From: Anaerolineae bacterium
Lineage (GTDB): Bacteria > Chloroflexota > Anaerolineae > Aggregatilineales > Phototrophicaceae
Assembly: GCA_013360465.1 (NCBI GenBank)
Contig: JABWBO010000029.1
Coordinates: 30,583 to 94,582 of the forward strand
Length of the DNA: 64,000 nt
Reading direction: 5' to 3'
This document shows positions 17,058-27,293 of this stretch, piece by piece (within the stretch, counting starts at the first letter, position 1; each line of letters opens with the position of its first letter). A program made the position numbers and the translations under genes. Below the pieces are notes generated by a model that ran no database searches, was not told the DNA's origin, and was given only the letters and a program-made list of their open reading frames with translations.

Positions 17058-18458
17058 ATGACGACAAGACCGATGGCTGTGCTGTTTCAACGCCCGTTCG
17101 AACGCCCGCTGATCGCCGGGCTGATCTATGCCGCCGTCCTGATCGCCCTGGTTGCCTACATCCTGGCGGGCGTGCCGGTCACGCCCTTCCACGCCGACGA
17201 GGCGACGCAGATCGCCATGAGCCGCGATTACGCGGCGATCTTCCTGGAAGGCGATCTCGATTCGCAGCGCTATCAGGAGAATCCCGCCGACCCTGCCGCC
17301 CAGGAGCTTCGCCTGATCAACGGCGTCGTCACCAAACTGCTGATCGGCTTGGCATGGCAGGCGCGCGGCTACAGCGTCGAGGACATCAACCAGCCCTGGG
17401 ACTGGGGCGCGGACTGGACCTACAACATCGAAAATGGGCACGTGCCGTCGTCCGATCTGCTGATCACGGCGCGCCTCCCTTCGGCGGCGCTGTATGCCCT
17501 CGGTCTGCTGCCGATGTTCGCCCTGGGCTGGCTGGTTGGTGGGCGGGTCGGCGCGTTCGTCTCCGTGCTGCTCTACGCGCTGCACCCGGCGCTGCTCATC
17601 AACGGTCGGCGCGCCATGATGGAAGGGGCGCTGATCGCCTTCAGCCTGTTCACCGTGCTGGCGGGGGTCTGGTTCGCGCGGTCGCGGTCCTGGGGGGCGG
17701 CGCTGCTGCTGGCGTTGGCGGCGGGGCTGGCGCTGGCGAGCAAGCATACGGCGGCGTTCACGCTGATCGCCGTCTACGGCGGCTGCCTGACGCTGCTGAG
17801 TTTGGAGATGCTGCGCCGCCGAGACCGGCACATCCTCGGTGGGCTGATCTGGCTCGTCCTCTCGGCGCTGCTGGCGCTGGGGCTGTTCTACGCGCTCAAT
17901 CCGGCATGGTGGGGCGACCCGGTCGGGCGCGCGGGTCAGGTACTTGCGCTGCGCAGCGATCTGCTCGCCGGGCAGGCGGCGGCGTTCGGCGGCTACGGCG
18001 ACACCGGCGCGGCGCTGAGCGGCTGGCTGCGTCAGGCGTTTTTGCCGCCGGCGCAGTACTACGAAGTGCCGTCCTGGGCGAACTATATCAGCGGCGAGAT
18101 CAACGCTTACGAGGCATCCGTCTTCGACGGCGTGCGCGATCTGAAGGCGGCGGGGCTGGAAGGCGTCCTGTTCGATCTTCTGCTGCCCCTTCAGGTCGTC
18201 GCCGGGTTGGGCGCGCTGCTGGGCGGGCGCAGCGTCGAGCGGCGGACGCGGGTGATGCTGCTGACCTGGGCGGTGATCACGGCGCTGACCACCGCACTGC
18301 TGACGCCCCTGGAATGGCAGCGCTACTACCTGCCGATGCATCTGGCGTCGCTGCTGCTGACGGCGGCGGGCGTGGCGTGGTCGGTGCATCCGGCAGTGGG
18401 CGGGGCGAAGGTCAGCGGCGGAACCGGCGCTTCGCCGCCCTCCACCCCTGACCCCTGA
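17058..18458 (+). CDS. GT39/ArnT-like membrane glycosyltransferase
   Basis: The protein of about 466 residues (ATG 17058; a GTG at 17037 overlapping the ABC gene is an alternative) has around ten membrane helices. The first periplasmic loop carries FHADEATQIAMSRDYA, the acidic catalytic motif of the GT-C families PMT/ArnT that take sugar from polyprenyl phosphate. No classical C-terminal domain is visible. It follows the ABC exporter gene directly and probably shares its transcript. Acceptor and donor are unknown. Confidence 0.78.
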   Translation: MTTRPMAVLFQRPFERPLIAGLIYAAVLIALVAYILAGVPVTPFHADEATQIAMSRDYAAIFLEGDLDSQRYQENPADPAAQELRLINGVVTKLLIGLAWQARGYSVEDINQPWDWGADWTYNIENGHVPSSDLLITARLPSAALYALGLLPMFALGWLVGGRVGAFVSVLLYALHPALLINGRRAMMEGALIAFSLFTVLAGVWFARSRSWGAALLLALAAGLALASKHTAAFTLIAVYGGCLTLLSLEMLRRRDRHILGGLIWLVLSALLALGLFYALNPAWWGDPVGRAGQVLALRSDLLAGQAAAFGGYGDTGAALSGWLRQAFLPPAQYYEVPSWANYISGEINAYEASVFDGVRDLKAAGLEGVLFDLLLPLQVVAGLGALLGGRSVERRTRVMLLTWAVITALTTALLTPLEWQRYYLPMHLASLLLTAAGVAWSVHPAVGGAKVSGGTGASPPSTPDP

Positions 18459-18469
18459 TCAGCCGCCGA

Positions 18470-19444
18470 TCACAGCCCGGCGACCGCCATCGCCAGCTGG
18501 CGCTGGACCTTCTTGGTGTTGAAGCGCTGCCACATCGCCGGGACGCCGTCGCGAAGCGCCGTCTTCTGCGCCTCCAGCGCTGCGATGTAGGTTCGCAGAG
18601 CCTCCTGAACGTCGGAATCGTCGTTCCGCGAGAAGTCGCTGATCAGATCATTCAGATGCTCCTGAGCGACGCTCATGTCGTTCAGCCTGCCCAGATGATC
18701 CTGGATCAGCTTCATCTCCTCGATAAACGCGCTGGCGTTCGACCCCATCACCTCGCCGAACAGCGAGACCACGTAGCGCAGCCGCTTGAACTCGATGCGC
18801 AGCGCGTGGAGCGTCAGCAGGTCGGCTTCGGGCAGCACCTCTTCATAGGCGCGCACCGAGCCGAGATGGCGGTAGATCATCTCCGGCAGGATGTGGCGCA
18901 GCTGCACCGGCTGAATTTCGTCGCGGTCGCTGTCTCCCCGTGCGCCCTTGCCGGGGGTGGTCAGGAAGACGCCGAATGCTTTGACGAAGCGCCCGTAAGC
19001 GGCGCGGTCGAAAGCGCCGACCAGCCGTTCCCGCGCCTTGTCGCGCCGCCCGCGCAGCAGCCCGGCGGCTTTTTCCAGCGCTGCCCGCTCTTCGTCGGGG
19101 CGCTCGGCTGCATACTTCTCCAGGTCATCGATCTGCACATCGAGATCGCGCACCGTGCCGAGCGTCTGGGCGATCTTGCGCAATCCCTGGCTGTAGGGGG
19201 CAATCGCCTTCTGCTTGAAATAGGGTTCCAGCAGGCGCAGGGCGCTGCGCATCCGGCGGATGGCGACACGCATGTCATGCACGTCTTCGATGTCTTCGCC
19301 GGTACGGCTGCCCGCTTCATGCTGAAGCATCTTGATGAGTTCGTTGAGCAGGACTTTGCGCCCGGCTTCAGCTATCGTGTCGTCCGCCGAGAGCGGCTGC
19401 TGCGCTGCGCTGAGCGCCATAATGAAGTCTTCATGCTGAGTCAT
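18470..19444 (-). CDS. CHAD domain protein
   Basis: The protein is a helical CHAD domain throughout: VHDMRVAIRRMRSALRLLEPYF near the start, a second basic helix HALRIEFKRLRYVVSLFG in the middle, and conserved His/Arg/Lys faces thought to bind polyphosphate. The start is uncertain (ATG 19444, ATG 19420, or an earlier ATG at 19492); I chose 19444, giving 324 residues. CHAD proteins are often fused to or placed near CYTH phosphatases or polyphosphate kinases; none is found here. It converges on the GT39 gene with 11 bases between stops. Confidence 0.85.
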   Translation of the reverse strand: MTQHEDFIMALSAAQQPLSADDTIAEAGRKVLLNELIKMLQHEAGSRTGEDIEDVHDMRVAIRRMRSALRLLEPYFKQKAIAPYSQGLRKIAQTLGTVRDLDVQIDDLEKYAAERPDEERAALEKAAGLLRGRRDKARERLVGAFDRAAYGRFVKAFGVFLTTPGKGARGDSDRDEIQPVQLRHILPEMIYRHLGSVRAYEEVLPEADLLTLHALRIEFKRLRYVVSLFGEVMGSNASAFIEEMKLIQDHLGRLNDMSVAQEHLNDLISDFSRNDDSDVQEALRTYIAALEAQKTALRDGVPAMWQRFNTKKVQRQLAMAVAGL

Positions 19445-19565
19445 TGTGGTATCCAGGAATATCCCCTGTTCAATAAGGGCACGTGACGGCATGATTTTAA
19501 GAAAATGTTACACTAAAGTCCAGAAACCTTAAATTATGATAAATTTATGCCTTAAAGTAAGCGAT

Positions 19566-21440
19566 TCAGAACTGCGTTTGCTGAAGGATGGCGCGGAAGA
19601 AATCGAGGATGGTCAGGCTGGGATCGTTGATGATCTGGCGCAGTCCGTCGTTGACGATAGCCCACTGGTAGACCTGGATGATCAGCAGCAGGGGGATGCC
19701 GATGCTGACGATGCGCACCGGCAGACGCGCCACAGCGACCGACACCGGCGTCTCGCTGATCTCGTTGAGCTGCTGGCGGTCGTCGAGCAGGCGCAGGCGC
19801 TGCATGTTCAGATCGTCGCGCTGGCTGTTGAGCTGCACGTAGCGAAACAGGTTGTTCATGCTGCGGGCATCGGCGCTGTGATGGCGCTGCCAGGCGACTT
19901 CAATCGTGTCGATCTGCTGGTTCAGCGCGCCGATCTGCCTCTGAATGCTGTCGAGCTGCTCGACGAGCATCTGGGTCTGGCGTTCGCGCCAGCGCTTCTG
20001 CCCGCGCGCGTAGGGGCTGCGGATCAACACAAAATAATGGGCATAGAGGAGGACCAGCGGGATCACGACGTTGTACGCCAGGATGCGCCCCAGGTCCTGT
20101 GGCAGTTCCGGCAGACGCCCCTCGGTCAGCACCTGGCTGAACGGCACGGCGAACATGTACAGCGTGATGATCAGCACGATCAGGAAGCCGACCGGCAGTT
20201 TTTCCACCAGCGTCTCGCGCTCGTCCGCCGGAAGCGCCGAGCGCCCCAGGGCGAATCCGTACAGCGCCAGCAGCGCCACCAGCAGCACGTAGAAGGGCAG
20301 GGCGAAAAGGAGCGAGAGCGCCTGCTCGCTGGTCTCGATCAGAGCGCTGCCGCGCTGAAGCACCTGCTGGCGCAGCAGACCGATCAGCCCGCCGGTATCG
20401 CCGAGCAGCAGCAGATACGCCGGGATCAGAGTGGCGAGTACCCCCAGGATCAGCAGCATGTCCATATCCGAGATGGTCTTGAGGATGCTGCTCATCCGCG
20501 CCGGCAGTCGTTCCAGTAGATCGTCGGGCAGAAAACGCTCGCGCAGACCGCGCCGGCTGATGACGACGATCACGATCAGCACGACGATCAGCAGCCACAG
20601 CACCGGGGTGATCGCCAGCACCGCCAGATCGAGATCGGTATCGCCGAGCAGCCCGGCGGTGCGCGGGTCGCCGCGTTCCAGGAAGCGGCGGTAGATGAGC
20701 TGTGTACAGACGATCAGCGCCAGCGGCGCGAACAGCCGCGCCAGCCGCAGCCAGGTGCGGCTCTGGCTCAGCCAGTCGTTCCAGCGCTGCGTCCACATCA
20801 GCTGCATACCCAGATAGTAGAGCCAGGTGACCGTCAGGAGTCCGCCGGTGTACAGCGTGTCGAAGCGCACCGTGAAGATATCCGGCTGAAAGACGCGCAC
20901 CAGGACATTCGCCCCGGTCAGCGCCGCCAGCCCGGTGGCGATCAGCTCGTTAGCGGCGAGGAGTATCTGCTCCCATGGCGGGATCGCTGTGCTGAAGCGG
21001 GCGTGGAAGGCGCGAGTCTGAACAGCCGCCGAACGCAGGAACATCCAGCCGACGGCGATCAGCACGATGATCAGGAAGTAGGTCTGTTCGCTGCTCTTTC
21101 CGGTCAGCGGCGCGCCGGGCACGAGGCGGATCAGGGCGATCCAGAGCGAAGAATAGAACCAGTTCATCAGGATGTGCAGTGCGTGTACGCGCGTGAAGCG
21201 CGCCCCGACGATGCCCCGGCGGACGCCGGTGTTGGCGGCGAGCAGCACCAGCACGACCAGATTGGCGACCGCCAGCGCGATGCCGAGCGGATGGTTCAGC
21301 GCGATGCGGGCGATGATGTGCAGCACGCCAACCGCCATCAGCGCGGGGACGATCAGCTGGTCGATGCGCGAATCGCCGACTGCGACGGCGCGCAGGAGCG
21401 ACTCGGTGGTGATGCGCCTGGGGTCTTTTTCTTCTGCCAT
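19566..21440 (-). CDS. Large multi-helix membrane protein, function unknown
   Basis: From ATG 21440 (MAEEKDPRR) the product has 624 residues; an upstream in-frame ATG at 21494 is less likely. About a dozen hydrophobic helices span residues 30-470, with a cytosolic basic loop in the middle. Residues about 475-560 are a hydrophilic coiled-coil-like segment rich in Gln, Asp, Leu and Arg (QTQMLVEQLDSIQRQ, SQRDDLNMQRLRLL), followed by one last membrane helix and a short tail. I do not recognise the family. The coiled coil between membrane parts could tether a partner. No operon partner is visible. Confidence 0.75.
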   Translation of the reverse strand: MAEEKDPRRITTESLLRAVAVGDSRIDQLIVPALMAVGVLHIIARIALNHPLGIALAVANLVVLVLLAANTGVRRGIVGARFTRVHALHILMNWFYSSLWIALIRLVPGAPLTGKSSEQTYFLIIVLIAVGWMFLRSAAVQTRAFHARFSTAIPPWEQILLAANELIATGLAALTGANVLVRVFQPDIFTVRFDTLYTGGLLTVTWLYYLGMQLMWTQRWNDWLSQSRTWLRLARLFAPLALIVCTQLIYRRFLERGDPRTAGLLGDTDLDLAVLAITPVLWLLIVVLIVIVVISRRGLRERFLPDDLLERLPARMSSILKTISDMDMLLILGVLATLIPAYLLLLGDTGGLIGLLRQQVLQRGSALIETSEQALSLLFALPFYVLLVALLALYGFALGRSALPADERETLVEKLPVGFLIVLIITLYMFAVPFSQVLTEGRLPELPQDLGRILAYNVVIPLVLLYAHYFVLIRSPYARGQKRWRERQTQMLVEQLDSIQRQIGALNQQIDTIEVAWQRHHSADARSMNNLFRYVQLNSQRDDLNMQRLRLLDDRQQLNEISETPVSVAVARLPVRIVSIGIPLLLIIQVYQWAIVNDGLRQIINDPSLTILDFFRAILQQTQF

Positions 21441-21800
21441 GTGCTGATCATAGCACAAAGCGCCGTTGTGGCGGCGGTGACTGCGCCACGCCATGTTACA
21501 ATGAAAATGGTGGAATGCGGCAAAGTTGTGGAGCCAGGAAGCATGATCACGCTTGCCATCCCGACCGATTCACCGGCAGTTGTCGGTCCTCTACAAGGGC
21601 AGTGGACGTACACCGACGGGCAGTGTGGCGCGGCGCGCGGGTTTCACCGCTGGCGATGTCCTCGCCTTTGCCTGTCTGCCAGGCATCAGCACGCCGGTGC
21701 AGACGCTGTTTGACGGTGCGCCAGATACGACCTTGTAGAGGCGCACGCCGCGCGATGCCCCCGATTTTTCGAAAAATGAGTTCATTGGAGACTGCTGACG
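21441..21800. other. Intergenic region upstream of the mutase gene
   Basis: Apart from the Uma2 remnant at 21543-21738, I find no gene and no cobalamin riboswitch-like conserved boxes here. The mutase Shine-Dalgarno (TTGGAGAC) lies just before 21801. Confidence 0.5.
21543..21738 (+). pseudogene. Uma2-family gene remnant with internal deletion
   Basis: ATG 21543 opens MITLAIPTDSPAVVGP then LQGQWTYTD, the start typical of Uma2 (DUF820) proteins, where the ORF should continue into LPDDGxRYE. Instead the sequence shifts frame at a spot reading tggacgtacaccgacgg and continues as GSVARRAGFTAGDVL, AFACLPGISTPVQ, TLFDGAPDTTL and TAG 21738, a typical Uma2 C-terminus. The whole PD-(D/E)xK core of about 130 residues is missing. 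It looks like a deletion between short similar sequences. Family assignment is from remembered patterns and is moderately sure. Confidence 0.6.
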
Positions 21801-23486
<1,686 letters not shown>

Positions 23487-23490
23487 GGCG

Positions 23491-24756
23491 CTAGTAGTTG
23501 GGGTAGAGGCAGGCGTTCATCCGGGGAAACAGGGTGTCGAGCAGGGCATGGTGGTGTCCGCGAATAATGAAATCGGGATAGCGTTCGGCGAGTTCCTGGC
23601 GCGTCTTCCAGCCCAGTGCCAGCACCGGAAAGAGCAGCGGGGGGATGCGAATCTCGCTGCCCTCCGTACTGCCGCGCGGTTCGACCGCCGCCAGCCTGCC
23701 AGACTCAAAGCGCAGGGCGAAAGCTTCCCGGTAGAGATTGAAGATCACCGTCTGGGTAAGACCGGCGAACATGCTCCCGGCGAGCCGCCGTTCCAGCGCC
23801 GGCGCGATGGCGCGTAGGAAATGCGATGCATCTGGGATGTGAATCTGCCATTGATACCTGCCGGTATCATGCGCTCCCCTTCCCGCCGCTGTCCGAACGA
23901 GCGCGCCATCGTCCGGGGTGATCAGCCGGATGTAGGGCTTGTCCCGTTCGAGCGCCTGCCTTCTGAGGATCGGCAGCAGCGCCGAAGCGCTGGCATGATC
24001 GAGGCGCGAGGCTTCACCGACGTTCAAACCCTCGCCGAACCCGTAATGCTGGATGCACCAGTAGCCGACCGGGTATCCGGCAGAATTGAGCAGCAGGAAG
24101 ACATCCACGTTCGTGCCCATGCCGGGCGCGGGTTCCAGAATGAAGCGCCACACGCCTGCGTCGCGCCGTGCGCTGATGTCGTAGTCGCGGCTGGCGTCGT
24201 CGTAGAACTTTGCCAGCGTAGGAATATCCGCGATCCCCCCCGGGCGGAACATGTAGTTTTCGGGCAGGTCCGAGGCGATCTGGCGCAGCTCGATCTCCCA
24301 ACCGCCTTCCAGGGGCAGGACGTATTCGTAGCCAAACTGGCGATAGAAGTAAGGGATGCCCTGAATGTGGCTGAGGTGAAATCCTCCCTCGCGGAGCAGT
24401 TCTTTGTGGCGAACGGTGAGCGCGCGGATCAACCCCTGGTTGCGGAACGGCTCCAGCGTGGCGCAGATGCCCAGTTCACCGGAACGCAGTTCAACCCCTG
24501 CATAGTTCCAGCGCCAGGGGATCAGGCAGAGCGATGCGGCGACGCGCCCGCTGGAATCCTCCTCGGCATACAGCCAGTGTTCCGGGCGGGTATGCGGGTG
24601 ATTCATGAGCAGGACGCGGCTCAGCGCCTCTTCCTGTGAGCCGAAGACCACCGCATTGAATGCCGCGACCCGTTCAGCATCCTCAAGCGTGTCGACCGAT
24701 TTGAGGGTGAAGCCGCTGCCGAGCGGCTTGCTGTAGGGAGCGCCGGGTACGAACAT
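23491..24756 (-). CDS. GNAT-type acetyltransferase with Eis-like layout
   Basis: The 421-residue protein has an N-terminal GNAT domain with the acetyl-CoA motif LGICATLEPFRNQGLIRAL (about 93-112), then a second acetyltransferase-like domain and a C-terminal part resembling an SCP2-type fold (IFNLYREAFALRFESGRL). This order of domains is that of Eis-family acetyltransferases, though the length and the Phe/Trp ends differ. Its substrate is unknown; amines or aminoglycosides are possible for the family. It converges on the mutase gene and starts 7 bases after the stop of the following fusion gene, so the two are probably co-transcribed. Confidence 0.75.
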   Translation of the reverse strand: MFVPGAPYSKPLGSGFTLKSVDTLEDAERVAAFNAVVFGSQEEALSRVLLMNHPHTRPEHWLYAEEDSSGRVAASLCLIPWRWNYAGVELRSGELGICATLEPFRNQGLIRALTVRHKELLREGGFHLSHIQGIPYFYRQFGYEYVLPLEGGWEIELRQIASDLPENYMFRPGGIADIPTLAKFYDDASRDYDISARRDAGVWRFILEPAPGMGTNVDVFLLLNSAGYPVGYWCIQHYGFGEGLNVGEASRLDHASASALLPILRRQALERDKPYIRLITPDDGALVRTAAGRGAHDTGRYQWQIHIPDASHFLRAIAPALERRLAGSMFAGLTQTVIFNLYREAFALRFESGRLAAVEPRGSTEGSEIRIPPLLFPVLALGWKTRQELAERYPDFIIRGHHHALLDTLFPRMNACLYPNY

Positions 24757-24763
24757 TGCTGCC

Positions 24764-25906
24764 TTATGCCTTCAGGAGGGTGGCGACGGCGACCGAAAAA
24801 CCTGGCAGGATGCTGCCACCGTCCAGCGTGTCGTTGAAATTCAGCGTTTTGGCGCGCTTGCCGGGAACCTGGACCTTGATCTGACGCTTATGGGGCAGCA
24901 CGTGCCAGGTTGTGACCTCCGCGCGATGCAGTGCTTTCAGATTTTCCGTCGATTCCTTGTGAACGCTCGGTAGGTCGGGAAATTCGATCTCGACCGCCAG
25001 ATCAGGGACGATGGGTATGAATCCCTTGTCTGGCAGGGCGGCGAGGCGTTCTCGGGCGATGAAGGCGATGGCGGGCGACAGTTCCGTGTCGCCAATTTCA
25101 TACACCGCACCGGCAGCGGTCACAAAACCAAGATCGTGTTCGGCGACGAAGTTGGCGATGTGACGCAGCATTTCCACCTGGATCTGGGATCGACGTGGAC
25201 TGAGCCACTCTCTCACCTCGCCTACGAGCGAGGACATGAGACCTTCGAAGAGATGCATCGGGTTGTCTGTTTCAAATGGCATGAGCGAGAATTCGGGCGG
25301 TATGCCCTTCGACAGGATGACTTGTTCCGGTATAGCCGCCAGCTCCGCCAGATAAGCGTTGGTCTCCGCCAGATCAAAGTGTTCCGGGTCAAACGACCCG
25401 CCCAACCATTCCATCAGATCCCGGCGATCCGGCGCTTTCGGGTTACGCAGGGTTGCCAGGAGTTCAGGATATGCCCAGACTCCACCGGAGTCCTCCGGCG
25501 GTGCATTGCGCTTGCCCTTGACGCAGCTCGGCAGAACATCTGTGGAAAGTCTCGGTCTGATTTCCTCAACCTGGATATTGTGTTCCCAGCTGTCCCCGAA
25601 GTCGTACAGGTAGGTCAGTTTGGCGCCGGAATTGGGCGCGACATCCGCCAGCGTATACTGAGCCGCATTCCGATCTGCTGCGCTCTCAAAGCCCTCACCG
25701 TTCGACACGCTGTATTCGTATCCGTTGATCATGAAGGAGAAAAGGTGCGTGTTATCCCAGGGCATCGCAGCCTGGATGATCAGATGGAGACGCAGCAGAC
25801 TCGTGTCTCCTGCGACCAGCAGTCTGCGCCAGATCGGCGGCGCAATGTCCTTGAGGGTGACCTTGAGTACATAGGTGGTCGGCGCTGATGACTTTCTCTT
25901 GCTCAT
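24764..25906 (-). CDS. pRiA4b ORF-3-like domain fused to Uma2-like domain
   Basis: The 380-residue protein has an N-terminal plasmid pRiA4b ORF-3 / IS1096 TnpR-like domain (about 8-190: KVTLKDIAPPIWRRLLVAG, YEYSVSNGEGFES, LTYLYDFGDSWEHNI, PEDSGGVWAYPELL). The C-terminal half (about 245-378) follows the Uma2 PD-(D/E)xK fold: RHIANFVAEHDLGFV, SPAIAFIARERLAALP, PIVPDLAVEIEFP and LNFNDTLDGGSILPGF. The catalytic Asp usually in PDVAFV is Ala (SPAIAF), and the later Lys is not evident, so the nuclease half looks dead. It stands next to an acetyltransferase gene and 79 bases from the divergent SDR gene. The fusion may be a binding rather than cutting protein (inference). Confidence 0.8.
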   Translation of the reverse strand: MSKRKSSAPTTYVLKVTLKDIAPPIWRRLLVAGDTSLLRLHLIIQAAMPWDNTHLFSFMINGYEYSVSNGEGFESAADRNAAQYTLADVAPNSGAKLTYLYDFGDSWEHNIQVEEIRPRLSTDVLPSCVKGKRNAPPEDSGGVWAYPELLATLRNPKAPDRRDLMEWLGGSFDPEHFDLAETNAYLAELAAIPEQVILSKGIPPEFSLMPFETDNPMHLFEGLMSSLVGEVREWLSPRRSQIQVEMLRHIANFVAEHDLGFVTAAGAVYEIGDTELSPAIAFIARERLAALPDKGFIPIVPDLAVEIEFPDLPSVHKESTENLKALHRAEVTTWHVLPHKRQIKVQVPGKRAKTLNFNDTLDGGSILPGFSVAVATLLKA

Positions 25907-25984
25907 TGCTCAGCCTGTCTGTTCTGCCATTCCGGCATACCGTAAGATATACGCAGCCTCACAACCGGTAGTATACTTCAACCC

Positions 25985-26773
25985 ATGATCGAACTCACGC
26001 GAACCCTCCTGATCACCGGCGCATCGAGCGGCATCGGCTGCGCGACGGCGCTGGCGTTCTGTCGGCGCGGCTGGAACGTGGCGGCGGTCGCCCGGCGTGC
26101 CGACCGGCTGGCAGCGTTGGTAGAGGAGTCGGGCGACCTGTCGGGGAGCATCCTGCCGCTGACCGCCGATGTCACCGATCCTGATGCGATGCAGCGCGCC
26201 GTCGAGGAGACGGTCGCGCGTTTTGGACGACTCGATGCGCTGGCGGCGAACGCCGGCATCGGGCAGCGCGGCGCGGTAGTCGAGGCGGAATGGGCGCATA
26301 TCGAGGTCGTGCTGCGCACCAACCTGGATGGCGTCTACCATACTGTCCGCGCCGGCGTCCCGGCGCTGCGCCAAAGCGGCGGTGGGCAGATTGTGATCAT
26401 CTCGTCGGTTCTGGCGACCCTGATCGCGCCCTACTACGCCACGTATGCCGCCTCCAAGGCGTTCACCGCTAGTTTCGCCGCTTCGCTGCGTATGGAGCTG
26501 GAAGACGACGGCATCGGCGTGACCGAGATGCGCGTCGGGCGGACGGCGACGGAGTTCAACGCCCGCCGCCTGGGATCGACCGACAGCGCGCCGAAGCAGT
26601 CGCATAAGCTGGTCCCAGTCATGACCCCGGAGTTCGTCGCCGAGGGAATCGTCCGGGCGGTCGAGCGGCGGTCGAAAGTGGTCTATCTGCGCTGGTTTGA
26701 CCGGATGCTGGCGTGGGGTGGAGTTATTGCGCCGGGGCTGATGGGTAAGTTCTCGCGGGCGCAGTATCGCTGA
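25985..26773 (+). CDS. Short-chain dehydrogenase/reductase
   Basis: The 262-residue protein has the NAD(P)-binding TGASSGIG motif (residues 11-18), the NAG motif (LAANAGIG), the catalytic Ser in IISSV and YATYAASK with Tyr and Lys. The Arg after the first strand (VARRADRL) favours NADPH. It belongs to the classical SDR group of about 250 residues; the reduced substrate is not predictable. It is followed 24 bases later by YbaK in the same direction. Confidence 0.92.
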   Translation: MIELTRTLLITGASSGIGCATALAFCRRGWNVAAVARRADRLAALVEESGDLSGSILPLTADVTDPDAMQRAVEETVARFGRLDALAANAGIGQRGAVVEAEWAHIEVVLRTNLDGVYHTVRAGVPALRQSGGGQIVIISSVLATLIAPYYATYAASKAFTASFAASLRMELEDDGIGVTEMRVGRTATEFNARRLGSTDSAPKQSHKLVPVMTPEFVAEGIVRAVERRSKVVYLRWFDRMLAWGGVIAPGLMGKFSRAQYR

Positions 26774-26796
26774 AGGCGGAGGCAGGAAGAGCGGCT

Positions 26797-27285
26797 ATGG
26801 TCGTGAAACTGAACGCGATGCGGCTTTTGGAGCAGCACAAAATCCCCTATGAGGTGGTCGAGTTTTCCGACGAGCTGCGCGATGCAGAAGAGATCGCCGA
26901 AGTCCTCGGCATGCCGCCCTACCTGGTCTTTAAGACACTGGTTGTCGAACCGGATGGCGGCGGCAAGCCGATCCTGTGCATGATCCCGGCGCACAAGCGC
27001 CTGGAACTCAAGCGGCTGGCGGCGCTGACGGGCGAGAAGAAGGTGCGCATGGCGGCGCACAAGGACGCCGAAGCGCTGACCGGTCTGAAAGTCGGCGGCA
27101 TCAGCGCGCTGGCGCTGGTACAGAAGAACTGGAAGGTGTTCATCGATCAATCGGCGACCGAACACCAGCACATCCTGGTCAGCGCCGGACAGCGCGGGGT
27201 CGATCTGCGCGTGCCCACCCTGGCGCTGATCAATCTGATCAGGGCGCGGGTGGGTGAAATCGCGGGGGATGTTGGCGAGGGGTGA
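26797..27285 (+). CDS. ybaK: YbaK/EbsC-type Cys-tRNA(Pro) deacylase
   Basis: The 162-residue protein matches the YbaK family: NAMRLLEQHKIPYEVVEF, AEVLGMPPYLVFKTLVV and GKKVRMAAHKDAEALTGLKVGGISALAL, covering the catalytic Lys (FKTL) and the substrate loop GGISAL. It cleaves cysteine from misacylated tRNA(Pro) as a quality-control step. It overlaps the next gene by the GTGA motif region. Confidence 0.9.
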   Translation: MVVKLNAMRLLEQHKIPYEVVEFSDELRDAEEIAEVLGMPPYLVFKTLVVEPDGGGKPILCMIPAHKRLELKRLAALTGEKKVRMAAHKDAEALTGLKVGGISALALVQKNWKVFIDQSATEHQHILVSAGQRGVDLRVPTLALINLIRARVGEIAGDVGEG

Positions 27286-27293
27286 GGTGCAAC

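Noticed and set aside
16896-18389. 497-codon minus-strand frame opposite the ABC and GT39 genes
   Set aside because: Low-complexity Arg/Gln/Pro sequence; the plus-strand genes have clear motifs.
21441-21800. Cobalamin riboswitch before the B12-dependent mutase
   Set aside because: No B12-box-like conserved sequence or suitable fold seen; the region is a decayed Uma2 gene.
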